Source of the DNA: Platycnemis pennipes
Lineage: Eukaryota; Arthropoda; Insecta; Odonata; Platycnemididae
Reading direction: 5' to 3'
DNA: 64,000 nt
Assembly: GCA_933228895.1 (NCBI GenBank)
Contig: OW121851.1
Coordinates: 116,581,271-116,645,270, forward strand
Positions 46,540 through 57,639 of this stretch are shown here, piece by piece. A program made the position numbers and the translations under genes. Below the pieces are notes generated by a model. The model saw only the letters and a program-made list of their open reading frames with translations. It searched no databases and had not been told where the DNA came from. The first letter of the stretch is position 1. Every line of letters starts with the position of its first letter.

Positions 46540-49200
46540 ACTTGGTTCAGTGGACGATCAGTCAGACTCCCACCCCACCCTTATGCGGTCGCGAAGAGAC
46601 AGTGTTGGAAGGGACAGTGAGGCGATCACCCTTTTTCCGTGGACCTTTAGGGGAGAAAAAGTTCGAGAGGGCGCGAGGTGTGTCCGCAGGAAGGCGAGGG
46701 TCCATCTCTCAGTGGAAGGGAAGGACGCAGGGCACAGGGCGACGGACAGAAGGAGATGATAGGAGTGAAGGAGATGACGGAGAGAAGAAGACGGAGTAGG
46801 CGGTCGGATGGGAAGGATGGAACGTGCGTGCGTGTGTGTGTGTGTGGGAGGAAGGTCGTGGGGGGTGGGGAGGGGGTGGCGGGGGTGCATAGTGGCCGGC
46901 TGCGCCGCCGGGGGAGGGGGGGGGATTGGGAAGAGGAGGCGGCAGCGGCGGCTTCGGCGGTGGTGGTGGCGGCTTTTACTATATAGGAGAGAGAAGAGAG
47001 AGAGAGAGCGCTGGTATGAGAAATGGTGTGTTGGCAGAATGGAGTGGTGGTGTGGGTGGAGCGGGAGGCAAGGGGTGAGTTCCACAGGGTGTGGTGTAGC
47101 GGCGTCGTCGGGGGGCGGGAGGGGGGGCAGGGGTACGGCGTCGGCTTGTTAGTCGAGTAGGAGGAGGCCTCAAGTGTGGAGGCGCCGTGGAGAAGCAGCG
47201 CGGGGAGGGGAGAGCCGGAGGGTGTGGGGAATAAGGGTGTGGGGGGGAGAGGGTTGCCGGGAGCGAGCCCCTTGGAGGGGGGACGGCGGGGAATCCGAGC
47301 GGCGGGAGGGGAGGGGGGCGCGGCGGTGGGGGAAGGAGGGGGCGGCTGGTAAAGGGGGGGGGGTCGGAGGGGGAGGGGCGGTGGAGGGGAGGCCAGTCAG
47401 CACACGCTCTCCTGCTCCGGCTCTTTAGTCTTCTCTGGTCGCCTTTCGTGGTCGCATCGTGTTGTTACAAGTACCGCGGCCGGCACGGGAGACGTCGCTT
47501 CCCTCCTTCTCTTCTCACGCGCGCATGGGGGCGCTGGGTGCCTACCGCCAAAAAGAAAAGGCGCCCACCTTTGACCGCGTGAGTGGACACCCCTTTCGCA
47601 CCCACGACACCAACGCGGCCGACTCCCGTCGGTTTCGCGTCAACCCATCTCGCACGTCACCGCGTCGCGGGTGGGCTTAAAAGGCGCGACAGCCCCGTCG
47701 CGTCTCGCCTCAGTCGTGCGTGGCAGTGTCGCGTTCGCTACGTCGCGTCTCGAGGAGGAAGACGTCTTCTTCTTCGTCGTCTCCCGTACGTGAAAGCGGC
47801 GACCGGAGCACGGAAGCGGGAATCGAGTGAGGAAGCCTCTTCCCGGCTTCATCTCCACGTTGTACCGCCCTTTCCCTGGCGCGATAGCCGCCGATCGTCT
47901 GGGGAGGACAGACGTCCCTTTCGACTCGACCAAATTTCGACCCGGAAGAGATCGTCGCGTCGTGTGAGACGGACAGACAAGACAGCCTTACCCTCACGAG
48001 GATATTGCGGCTCGCGGCCGTTCATCCCCGCCTCCCCGACTAGTGCGCCGTGTTTTCGTTTTGGTTTCGGGGAAACATAGTGGATCCTCACGTTTTGAGT
48101 TCGTTCTCCCCGGCCGAAAAACAAGTGAGGGTCTCGTTTTTATTTTCCTCCGCTCCTCCCGACCTCTTCCCCCACCCCCTCACCCTTCCCCTCCCTCCGG
48201 CGCGCCGACTGTGCGCCCGCCCTCATTCATTTTTTTTCGACGCGCGTGTTTGCGCGAGTCCCCCGACCGCGTGGGCCCAGTGACTAGAACTCAGTTCTCG
48301 CGCGCGCGACAATCCGCCCCTCCACCCACGCTCCGCCAGCGGTGAGAATACACTGGGAAAAGTAACAAGGCAATAGCCAATGTGTCGAAACCCATCCGAA
48401 ACATCATCCGAGTGACATTTTATATGTTTTCGTCGGACTTTCTGGTGTGAGCTCAACGGACTTGTGCTCGGACTGAGAATCACGTGGACATTTTTCTTCG
48501 ACGGACCCCTCTGCGATAAAGACAATACAAAAGACTCCCCCTCTCCCCGTAATACCTCGGATGATGATCGTGTTCTTTGCCGTTATGGGACAGATCAGAC
48601 GTTGAAACGAGAAGTGTGAATCGCATCTCCACCCAGAAAAGCCTCCTCGTAGGACTTGGTTGCCCGCGCCTTTGGCCCAGGATATCGCGAAAATGTACCA
48701 ATGTTTTTGTGTGCCCGCCGTGTCAATGACAATTGGTGAAGAATTTGTTTCATTCTGACTTTTCTTCCAGCCCCCGTCACCCGTGTTGTTCCCCCGCCCA
48801 ACATATTCATAGTACGCCCGCCCCTCCCCCCTCGGGCCGGTAAATCCGCCACTGCCCGACGGATCACTACGACCCGACCAAACTCATATGTGTTTCTTTG
48901 TGGCCTGCCGATTCTTGCAGATGTTCCCAGCGTCTTTGACGTCACCGGCGACTTGAGACGCCCGAGTACGAAGGAGAAAAGAAGCCGGCTCCCGGAGTCT
49001 CAGCTCGCCCCGCAGCGGCGCCCGCGATCGCGGGGAGAGCGACCCCGTCAAACTCCGGACTCACTTGAAGCGAGTTGGTTGCTGAAATACGCTCCCTTTT
49101 TTTGAGTTGACTTCGTGAATAGACGCTAAGCGTCGAAGGCTTTCCGAAGCCGACGACCGATTCATTTTTCTGGTTGCTCTTGTGTCGTGATATTCACAGG
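46540..49200 (+). promoter_or_regulatory. CpG-rich promoter and 5' leader region of the bab-like gene
   Basis: The base composition shifts sharply from AT-rich to GC-rich here. 46.55-47.4 kb is G- and purine-rich, and 47.4-49.1 kb is dense in CpG without being coding. The block lies directly upstream of, and in the same orientation as, the BTB exon. Initiator-like TCAGTY sequences occur at 47710 and 48291, but I found no downstream promoter element at the expected spacing and no convincing TATA box. The many open frames here are side effects of GC-rich sequence. I infer a CpG-type promoter and long 5' leader; the exact start site cannot be fixed. Confidence 0.5.
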
Positions 49201-49266
49201 GACCCTTCCTCACCCCAATCACCTGGCCCATTTAATGGGCAAAACCCTTCCCCAAAAGGCGTCGAA
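49200..49266 (+). other. Candidate 67-nt non-coding 5' UTR exon
   Basis: A good 3' splice site, with a T-rich stretch then TATTCACAG, ends at 49199 and a GTAAGT donor begins at 49267. Other strong acceptor-like sites in the same block end at 48770 (TTTTCTTCCAG) and 48920 (GATTCTTGCAG). Donor-like GTGAG sites occur near 48124 and 48342. The leader may therefore be spliced in more than one way. The exon could also be longer if the acceptor is not used. Confidence 0.35.
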
Positions 49267-49398
49267 GTAAGTTTCTTTCCCTCAACGTTCCCTAAAAACA
49301 CAGAAGCTGTCTTCCTCAACCCCCCTCTCGCGTTACCCCACCCCCTTCCTCTCCCCCAACCCCCCACATACCCCCAAAACCATTACCTCCCCATCCAG
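49267..49398 (+). other. Candidate 132-bp intron in the 5' UTR
   Basis: A GTAAGT donor at 49267 pairs with a CAG acceptor ending at 49398. The acceptor follows about 80 bases rich in C and T. The start codon lies 19 bases after the acceptor. A second AG at 49411-49412 could also serve. The canonical borders and pyrimidine tract support a short intron separating a 5' UTR exon from the BTB exon. No transcript evidence is available to me. Confidence 0.5.
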
Positions 49399-49417
49399 AT
49401 CCCCATCACCAGCCATC

Positions 49418-50581
49418 ATGCAGCACCCTATAGGGTCCCCGCAGCAATTTTGCTTGCGGTGGAATAATTACCAAAGCAACCTGACCAGCGTCTTTGACCA
49501 GCTGCTGCAGAGCGAGGCCTTCGTGGATGTCACCCTGGCCTGCGACGGGCACTCCGTCAAGGCCCATAAGATGGTCTTGTCGGCCTGCAGCCCCTACTTC
49601 CAGTCGCTCTTCTTCGACAATCCATGCAGGCACCCAATAGTCATCCTGAAGGACATCAAATGGCCCGAACTGAAGGCGGTCGTGGAGTTCATGTACCGCG
49701 GAGAGATCAACGTCTCCCAGGAACAGATAGGACCGCTGTTGAAGGTGGCCGAGGCCCTCAAGATCCGCGGGCTCGCGGACGTCAACGGAGACTCCGAATC
49801 TCCGCCGGCGGCCGCGAATTCTGCATCCGGTGGGGCTTCCGCGCCATCTTCCAACGCCTCTTCCTCTTCCTCGGAGGCCGGTCCCTCAGGGGGGAAGAAG
49901 GGCGGGATGGGCGGCGGGGGCGACTCCGGCGGGGGCGGCGGAGGCGGCAGCGGAGGCGGCGGTGGCGGCCGCTCCGCCCCGCCCTTCCCGTGGGGACTGC
50001 CCCCGCACTTCGGTGACCTGGACTGCGGCATGGGATACGGCGGGGACCCGCTATCGCCGGGCGCCCTGCCGCCACCACTGCACCCGTTGCTGATGCACCC
50101 GGCCGCGGCGGCGGCGGCCGCTGCCCAGGGGGCCAACGCGCGCAAGAGGAGGCGCCGGGTTTCCGGTGGAGAGCGCGGAGGGATGGGTTCCGGCGGCGCC
50201 GGCAGCCCGGAGGAGGTCGTTGCGGCGCAGCATGCGGCGGCGGCGGCAGCCGCGGCGTCCATCGGCAATGGCGGAGCAGGTATGGGAGGGGGAGCAGGCG
50301 GTAACGGCGGCGACGTGGGGTCTGCAGCGGAGGCCCTCGTGGAGGCGGCCGTGGAGATGGTCGGGGGCAACGGTCCCGGGGGCATGTCGCCCCCCCAGCC
50401 GCCGCCTTCCACACCGGAGCAGCAGATGACCTCGGGTCAGCACGGGCACGGCACGCCGTCCCTGCCTCCGCCACCACCGCCCCCGCCACCGGCGCTGTCA
50501 GCCCTGTCAGCCCTGGGGCCGCAGCCTGAGGAGATGGAGATCAAGCCGGGGATCGCCGAGATGATCCGGGAGGAGGAAAGG
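49418..50581 (+). CDS. bab: First coding exon of a bric-a-brac-like BTB transcription factor (partial gene)
   Basis: The ATG at 49418 opens 388 codons ending at 50581 in phase 0, before a GTGAGT donor. Residues 9-123 form a complete BTB/POZ domain of the insect BTB-ttk type: FCLRWNNYQSNL at 11-22, FVDVTL at 35-40, KAHKMVLSACSPYF at 48-61, FMYRGEINVSQ at 91-101 and LKIRGLAD at 114-121. This domain mediates homo- and hetero-dimerisation of nuclear transcription factors. A low-complexity linker follows, with a Gly/Ser tract (about 162-185), Ala runs (229-236, 273-280), a basic cluster KRRRR (243-247, possible nuclear signal) and nine prolines (350-358). The last residues, EIKPGIAEMIREEER (374-388), resemble the conserved block that precedes the Pipsqueak/AT-hook DNA-binding region of Drosophila Bab1 and Bab2. 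That DNA-binding part is missing here and should lie on downstream exons. Bab proteins pattern limb segments, ovary and abdominal pigmentation. Another BTB-ttk member is possible, but this tail favours Bab. Confidence 0.85.
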
Positions 50582-50587
50582 GTGAGT
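50582..50587 (+). promoter_or_regulatory. 5' splice donor ending the BTB exon
   Basis: The sequence reads GGAAAGG followed by GTGAGT, a close match to the insect donor consensus. Splicing here leaves the exon in phase 0 after the codon for R388. Reading on instead adds 38 residues with no domain and stops at 50696-50698, as expected for intronic sequence. The recognisable Bab-like block runs right up to this point and ends there. Confidence 0.8.
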
Positions 50588-53139
50588 CCAGATCCATCCC
50601 AATACCAAAACGACGAGGGCCCGAGGGCTTCACCTTTGGAGGCGCGGGAAAGTAACTCTGTCAGCACATCTGGCGGTGTGTGCAGCTGTCGTAAATGACA
50701 GTCGATGGCCTGAGGGCGTCCCTCGCCTGCAGTCCCGTTGCATTTATGGTTATGTAGGGTTTAACGTACCGATTTGGTTATTCTATTTAGGGCAATGAGC
50801 CTGATTTCGGTAGCACGATGTAACCGTCTTGCGTGTGGAATCTATCCACGCACGAATCCCCTTCCACTGAAGGTGCCCTCTATGTGTGAAATATTTTCCC
50901 AGAGAGTGGCAGTTGATCTGCTGCTGTCCTCCGGCTGCGTAAGTTAGGGTCAAGTGGGGGTCTCACTAAGTGCGATCAGGTTTTGTTTGGATGGAATCCT
51001 AATACAGCCTTTTTTTTCCTTTGTTGGAATAGGTCTACTTGTATGGAGTATCCATCCGATGGAATAAAATGTTTTCAAACTATACTCTAACTTAATGGGA
51101 AAGATCTCTACCTACGGCTCTCATTGAGATCGGTATAATTTCCGGTGGCATCTGTCTGCATCTATTGCTTTATGGTATATTTTAAGGCTAGGAATTGGTT
51201 GGAAGTTTCGCATGGTTATTCCATAGCCCGATTAATGTTTTGAATGTAGGTGTTCCCTACTTCCCAGACTATTCGATAGACAGTAACACCAATTGTACTC
51301 TGCCGTATGAATACTTATCAAAATCATCAGAGTCCAGTTAATCTTGGCTTACGCTGATTTTTGTTAGGAATCACGTAATTTCACCAAGTATCCTAGAAAA
51401 AAACAGCTATACCTGAAACCTAATTTGTTTCTAAGTAGCTACTCGTCCCGTACTCTAGATACGCGAATTGTTTTGTGTGTTATAAGGAATAGACTCTATA
51501 CCGTAAGGAATAGTTTTGTGAATCCACTTCGTGTCCCGCTATTCATCAACCTCAATAACCATTATTACAATTAATACCTATGCTTGTTATCGCGTTCACA
51601 AAGTACTCTACGATTATTCTGTCGATGCTTATATTCTGTTACATTGTAGCGCCATCACGTTTCTCAAAGGCGTTAGGTGACTCCGTTTTCTTGCTGTCAG
51701 TTTACAGAACTCAATGTGCGTCGTGTTCAAAGCCTAAGTTTTAATAAAATTTGATGGTTAGTTGTGCCAGCACGCTTTCATAGTTTTTTATTCAAAGCAT
51801 TGTGCCATCTGCGCAAGTATGCATTCCCAAAGTTTTAAGCATTCGTTTCTTAGCAGACAATATTTGTTCAAATTGTATAGGTACATGCGTGGTGCATATG
51901 GTATTTGCTGCCATCATTATTAGTAATAATTGTAATTGGAAAATATTCCGTCTTATCTGAATTCCCAGATTTCGTTGAGTCAATAGAACGCGTTATTTGT
52001 GACGATAATGATTAACATTTGGTACTCTTACCTATCTTATACTGTATTCTGCAAAATCGCGGAAGAAATTAGAAATGTTTCCCATAGTCTCTTCTCGAAT
52101 TCTTGAATTAAGAAATACCCACACATGATCTTAACTTTTCGTCACATCATGAATGTCTTTCACTCTTTTTTTCTCTTCAGCCATATTTCGTTATCTCCCT
52201 TTCAAGTGACTCCGCTCGACACAAGACATTTTCTATGAATTCATTTGTGTATCGAATGTCTCTTTATTTTAATCCAAACTTTATTTGACTTCGCCATTTT
52301 TTCTGGGTGGAATATGAGCCAGAGAACGGCATAGAATGCATTTTACTTTTGAAAACTTATTGAATCAGATGTTCACACCAATTCTTCCGTATGGTGAACG
52401 TTAATGGTAACTTAGACGGACATTGCGTGCCACTCTTAAGGTTAATAACTTCATTTTGAGGTAAAAATTATCCATTAGATTGAATTTTTGATACTGGTTC
52501 TTTTTCGAATTCTTAATTCTTCTTTTCATACTAATGCTCAGTTAAAATGACCGTATTTGCGCTTGCTCCTATTTTTAATGGTTTTTTGCCTCTAGTTGCG
52601 ATACTTCTGTTGTGTAGGCAGTTTGCTTGATTAAAAAGAATGATATTTCAAATATTTTTTTAAGTGAATTTAGGTTGCACAGGGAACGTTTTATCGCCAG
52701 TGTTGTGAGCAATAATCAGTTGAAGTAATCCAGTGAAAGATATTACGTGGAAAAGTTAGCAACAGCGTTAGCAGCAGAATGATTTTTGAATGGAATTTTT
52801 GTAAATAGTAGAAATCGCAACCAGCATTTCGTTACCCTCGAAATCTGTATGCATATTTGACTCCTTTAGTATGTATTTTACCTAATTAAGTTTTTGCATC
52901 AATGCAGCTTTCCTGTTATTATATGATTTTTCCCCACCGTTGACGTTTTTATGATAGACGATGTCTTTCCTGAGAGAAAAACGTTTATAGATTTTGATGT
53001 GCCGCGTATCTCTTCCCCTTCTTTAGTTTCGAATTTTTAGTAGTTCTAGTCTTGGGCTTATAGGTTTTCCAACTGCTGACGTTATGTTGCACCGTTTAAC
53101 CTAAAATCTTAATTCTAGTACAGACACAATATTAATTTC

Positions 53140-53212
53140 CTGGGTGGGATACGAATCCTTTCGAGACCTTTGGGTTGCTAGGCATGCCACTTATGGACCT
53201 GGTTGCAACGTT
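53140..53212 (-). mobile_element. tRNA-like SINE head, minus strand
   Basis: The minus strand reads CCTAGCAACCCAAAGGTCTC then a B-box-like GGATTCGTATCCCACCC. It shares the GCAACCCAAA segment with 24240-24335. Confidence 0.45.
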
Positions 53213-54544
53213 TAGTCATCAACTATTTTTCTGAACTTTGACAAGATCGACACTATTTTCTTTCGTATTCATTTAGCGTAGGATATCGTATTTTCGAACA
53301 AATCGTCATGTGCTGTGTCTTGAAAACGATTGGAAATCATTGCTTGTATATGAGGAACGGTCTATTCAGCTTCGGAAGTGATTATTCTCAGGAATTTAAA
53401 AAATTCCACTCCTTACCGCGAGTGCCTTAGCGATGCCGAAATGATCTGACGTGGTCAAATGTTTCCTGTCGGTCACGGATCGCCCGTATATCTTCCCGAC
53501 TACGCTTATAGAATCGAACTGAATCCGGCTCGTGAGCGAGCTCGGCGGAATATTTCTGAGTCAACGCTCCCAAAATAGTTGTGCCTTATTTTCGGATAGG
53601 TTAAAATGCATTTTGCTTGCATTGCCTGCTGTGGTGGTTGGGAAATGATGGCGGAAGAATGATCCTCAAAGAGTGTGGTTGCCCCTTTCCGCCTTCCCGT
53701 TGCTTTCCACATAAATTGAGGATTCTAATCGGTGTTCGAACACACCGTGCACTTTCAACTGCACAAGACTGTTGAATGATATACTAATTCATCGTGTTAT
53801 TTCATGACACCGTATTTTTTCTATTAAATCGAAGCATAGATATTGCTTTTATATAGATATAGAGCAAATGATTGACTAATCAGCCGTCTCAAGGATCCAA
53901 GTCATGTATTTCCCAAGTAATATTATTCTCATAAGCTATTATTTTAGTATTATTTTTTCGTTTAAACTTTTTTATGAGAGTGTAGTTTCCCGTTTAAATC
54001 AACAGCGGATAGGATATATTTGTATAATACGGTTTAGTGTGAATTAGTCAATTACATCAATTTCATTGCACACTTTCCCGCATTTTTGTTTCCGTGGGTA
54101 TATTAGAGTTCGGATTAGCTATCAAAGGTATTTCTTTCTATTGCCGATCTTTTTGCAAATTTGCTGTTTAACTATGATGCGTAATATAATTATTATCGCG
54201 AAGTTTATCGCAGTGGAAGATTGGAAAGAACGAATTCTCATTTAGCCTTAGTTCATAGAGAGTTGTATCAAGGATTTTTTTATGCTAAACTTCATGACTT
54301 AGAGCATTCTTTTCTTTTCTGAGGTAATGTCTTAGGAATGCAAATCTTTTGCGGTACTTTCAGTTTGTATCTACTCCTATTTTCCTTGACACATTTCAGC
54401 TGATAATTTTTTTGAAATATTGCTCAGTTTCTGGTGGCCTTTTTTTTGCATTGCCTGATTAAGTGTTGAAAATTTCTGGAGAAAAAATGTTTCTTGGGCC
54501 TGGAAACGAACTTGTCTTTACTTAAAATAGTCTGGAATCAGTAA

Positions 54545-54612
54545 CCAGTTAGTATGGTTGTATGCACATTGGTTCGGAAAGCCAAAGGTCTGTGGTTTCA
54601 TCCCCGGTCCAG
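54545..54612 (+). mobile_element. tRNA-like SINE head
   Basis: The segment has an A-box-like AGTATGGTTGTATGCAC and a B-box-like TGGTTTCATCCCC followed by GGTCC. It resembles, in order, the tRNA-like segments at 53140-53212 and 24240-24335 on the other strand. The element's 3' end is unclear. Confidence 0.45.
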
Positions 54613-54700
54613 GAGACCATTTTCCTTCTCGATTTTCAACTTACTTGCATACCGTGCATAACGGCAAAATAAAATCTTGCCGTGTTTCAGTAATATTTCG

Positions 54701-54840
54701 ATGCCGGCCGAAGTAGCCATGGCGATAGCGCGCCGGCCGCCTGGCGATAATGTGAGGTGCGGATTTGGGCTTGCAGCGATCCTGGTTACGGATCTCGGTT
54801 ACGGATGCCTTGCCTGTCTGTCCTAGGTATTGTGTCGGGT
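54701..54840 (+). mobile_element. tRNA-like SINE, degenerate
   Basis: It starts ATGCCGGCCGAAGTAGCCAT, a tRNA-like head beginning with the GCCGGC of family A. The B box is worn (GTGCGGATTTGGGC). The borders are approximate. Confidence 0.4.
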
Positions 54841-56679
54841 CAGATAGTGAAGTTTAGCCTCGAATTTGAGTACGTTAAAACATTATTCTAATCTTGCAAT
54901 ATTCCCATGCTCGACGACAATTCGCAAGTGATTGCGACGTTTAGGATTGTTTAATTTCAGGGTGATTTCCCGAATTTTATTCTCATTTTAGGTTCATTAT
55001 CCATTTGACGCCACTGTCCTTAGTTTATCACCCGGGATTTGTATTTCATTTTGGAAAGATTGATGCGTAATTCTGTTTTGTTTTCTCGTTACCGTCGTAT
55101 CCTTATGGAACCATATTTCATGATTTGAAATTGGCTTTCCTGTTGTTATTTATTTTTTCCAATCTCGTTATCTTACTCTCGCTACCATCTCATTTCATGA
55201 CGTAATAAAACAATCATTTTCGGGAGATAAATTGATTGTATACGGCCATGCATATGATCTGCTGAGTCTTTCTTTCTAGTTACGGCGCGTCAGAGCATAC
55301 ATATGTCGAACTCGGCAGAGGTCGTCTTTACGCCTTGTTATTCATAAAACCCCTTTTACATTAATCAGGTTACTGAGGTCAATATTTTTTTCAAAGCGGG
55401 AGATAAAAATTGTGCCCGCGAAAGTAAGAAATTTAATATCTGCTTTTGTAACGGCAAGCTGCTCCGACTTGGATCCTACATTGTTATATGATATTGTACT
55501 GTTTTACTTCATTGTATACGTCGAACGATACGGCCGTCATGGATTTGTGATGTTTAGAGGACACAAATACAATGGCATGGGTCATCTGACACGAAAAAGA
55601 TTGTGGAACGGAAGAAGTAATCTGAGAAGAATAAGGAATTGAAAGGGTGTCTTGTTTTGTTGCATGAAGTTTCCGTTCTATTCGTGTGGCTATCGCAAAT
55701 TTTGCGGCGCGAACACCAATCTCTAAACCTCTCTTTTTGTATGTATGCATATCTTGCTTGTCTCCTTTCTCGAACCTTCCGAATAATGTGGGTCCAGGAT
55801 TATATACCCAGAGAGTTGTAAATCATATCATTCGGTTGATGTGTCTGCAATGCCTGAATGTAGCACTGTCTCTTCTCCAGGGTATTTTCGTTACGGGGTA
55901 CCGCCCGCTGAGAAGGAAACATTGTGTGCCAATTTCAGTTCTATGAGGGAGACTTTCAATGCTCGGGGCCACCATTCTTGGACTATGTTAGCTCAAGAGT
56001 AAAATTTTCCTTAACTTGCTGTTTTTAGATTAGGAAAATTATTGGCAGCGTGTTCGATCTTATTTAAGACTTGACAATGGTAGTTATTGTTCACCATTAT
56101 GTCGCTGCCTTCTCCGGTGATTCGTTTCTTCATCGCTCTAGATACAGTACAGAACTGCCCTCAAAAGTTGGATTTTATCGTTTACAGTTGTGAATTAGGG
56201 TCAGTTCATCCCTCTACCTCACCAATTTTCAGGTTCCAATCATTTGAAAGTGGAAAGTTTTAGAAACCTATACTATCTCGCAAATCCATAAGATATCTAA
56301 TCCGTTTTGATAAATTTCATTTTCATAGTGCTTTAATTAGAAATCAAAGGATTGAAATTGGATTGTGGAAGACTTCGTTTACACAATACTTATTACAATG
56401 CATGAGGAAAAAAGAATCATGCGAAAAGTGGGAAATGGTAGACGAGGAAATCAAATCGGGCATATTTTGAAGTCTCAGCGTCATCGATGACAGCCGTTGA
56501 GGGATAGTTGAATCGGAAGGATGGCAAAGGAAGAGCAGGCATGAGAGATATGAAACAATTCATGAAAGATTTGAATGGGAAGACTTTCATTATTGCGAGC
56601 AGGGTGGTAGATAGGGCGATCGAATGGAGAGGCGCGTAAAAGCTATGGAAGGATTGATGGAGAGTTAATGTCTTTTAGT

Positions 56680-57220
56680 CGCATGTGCCCATGTCGTACA
56701 CCCTCGAGGTCGCTTCTCGCAGAGTACTTTGGCGGACTCGCGTACAGAGTACTCGCGGACGTTGGCGAATGCGACGAAGGGGGCATCTGACACGGATCGG
56801 CCTCGCCGCCGCGTGCAGCGGGGGGCGGCGGAGTCGACGTCGGAGGCGGCAAGCGACCCGGCGGCGGCCGTTGCGAAATTCAAAATGGCGTCCCTCCAGT
56901 TTCCTTGACTGCACGTTATGCGCCGTTTCGCGCACAATTTTCCGGAAGTTTCCATCGCTGCGTTTTAACGCGACACCACCACTCCGAAGAGTCCGCGGGC
57001 GGGTGTGGGAGGAAGCTCCGAATGAGGGTTGGTTGGAAGTGGTGGGGGGAAGCGATAGGAGGGTGAGGGTTTGTTTGGGCGGGAAGGGGTGCGGGAGAGT
57101 TGGCAGGAGAAAATGCACGGCAGGGGGGTCTTTCTTTATACGTTCCCAACCTCGTGCACACTTTCTTGCAGCTTCGATCCCTCCTTCCTTTCCGTCCTCA
57201 CCCCCTCTGTTTTTCTCTTA
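56680..57220. promoter_or_regulatory. CpG-rich island inside the presumed intron, with a YY1/Pho-like site
   Basis: A compact GC- and CpG-rich block rises from AT-rich surroundings. It contains CAAAATGGCG at 56881, which matches the core of YY1/Pleiohomeotic sites (GCCAT on the other strand), and several GCGG/CGGC clusters. Open frames on both strands overlap but show no domain, so I read it as regulatory: an alternative promoter, enhancer or Polycomb-type element. The function is inference. Confidence 0.35.
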
Positions 57221-57639
57221 ACCTTTTGCTCGAAGGGAAAGAGGAGGTGATTTCTTTTTTCGCTTTCAATTTTGTCGTCTCCCTTTCTTTTCATTCTCTC
57301 CGCGTAAGCAAACGGAGTTCGCGTCTCCCCACCGTCGTATCACGTATTCTCCATCACTTGGTTCTAGAAGAAGTATAATATACAGTTAAGCACATCGGCA
57401 GGAGAGTTTATTACCTCTGACCCGAACTGACAGGAATGAATAGGGTATTCCACAATTAATTTATTTTCAGCGACACGTTTCTGTATCAATTGTATGAACT
57501 TCAGCGCATTAAAATATACTGTTGCTATGTAGTATACATTTCATTGCTAAAATTGATAGGAATCAAAATGCTGCAAATAGGGTTGTAATGTCACCAGGAC
57601 ATCCCTGAAATTGGCACCTAGGCTATGAGTTAGTCGCGT

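Larger units (their letters stand above)
50588..56640 (+). other. Presumed long first intron, AT-rich part
   Basis: No open frame here continues the Bab protein. In particular, I found no segment resembling the conserved region that should follow PGIAEMIREEER. The sequence is ordinary AT-rich DNA with tRNA-like SINE traces near 53.15, 54.55 and 54.7 kb. An AATAAA lies at 51063-51068, downstream of the read-through stop at 50698. Intron status is inferred from the strong donor at 50582; the matching acceptor is probably beyond the window. Confidence 0.5.

Noticed and set aside
47710..47745. A precise transcription start from an initiator with downstream promoter element
   Set aside because: TCAGTC is present, but the bases at +28 to +33 do not fit the downstream element, so no exact start can be claimed.
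47583..48124. Arg/Ser-rich frames up to 165 codons on both strands upstream of the BTB exon
   Set aside because: They overlap each other in CpG-rich leader sequence and show no domain; a 5' UTR or promoter explains them better.
49594..50412. 272-codon minus-strand frame opposite the BTB exon
   Set aside because: It is a shadow of the GC-rich triplet arrays of the real exon; its translation is Pro/Ala low complexity and lacks any domain, while the plus strand has a full BTB domain.
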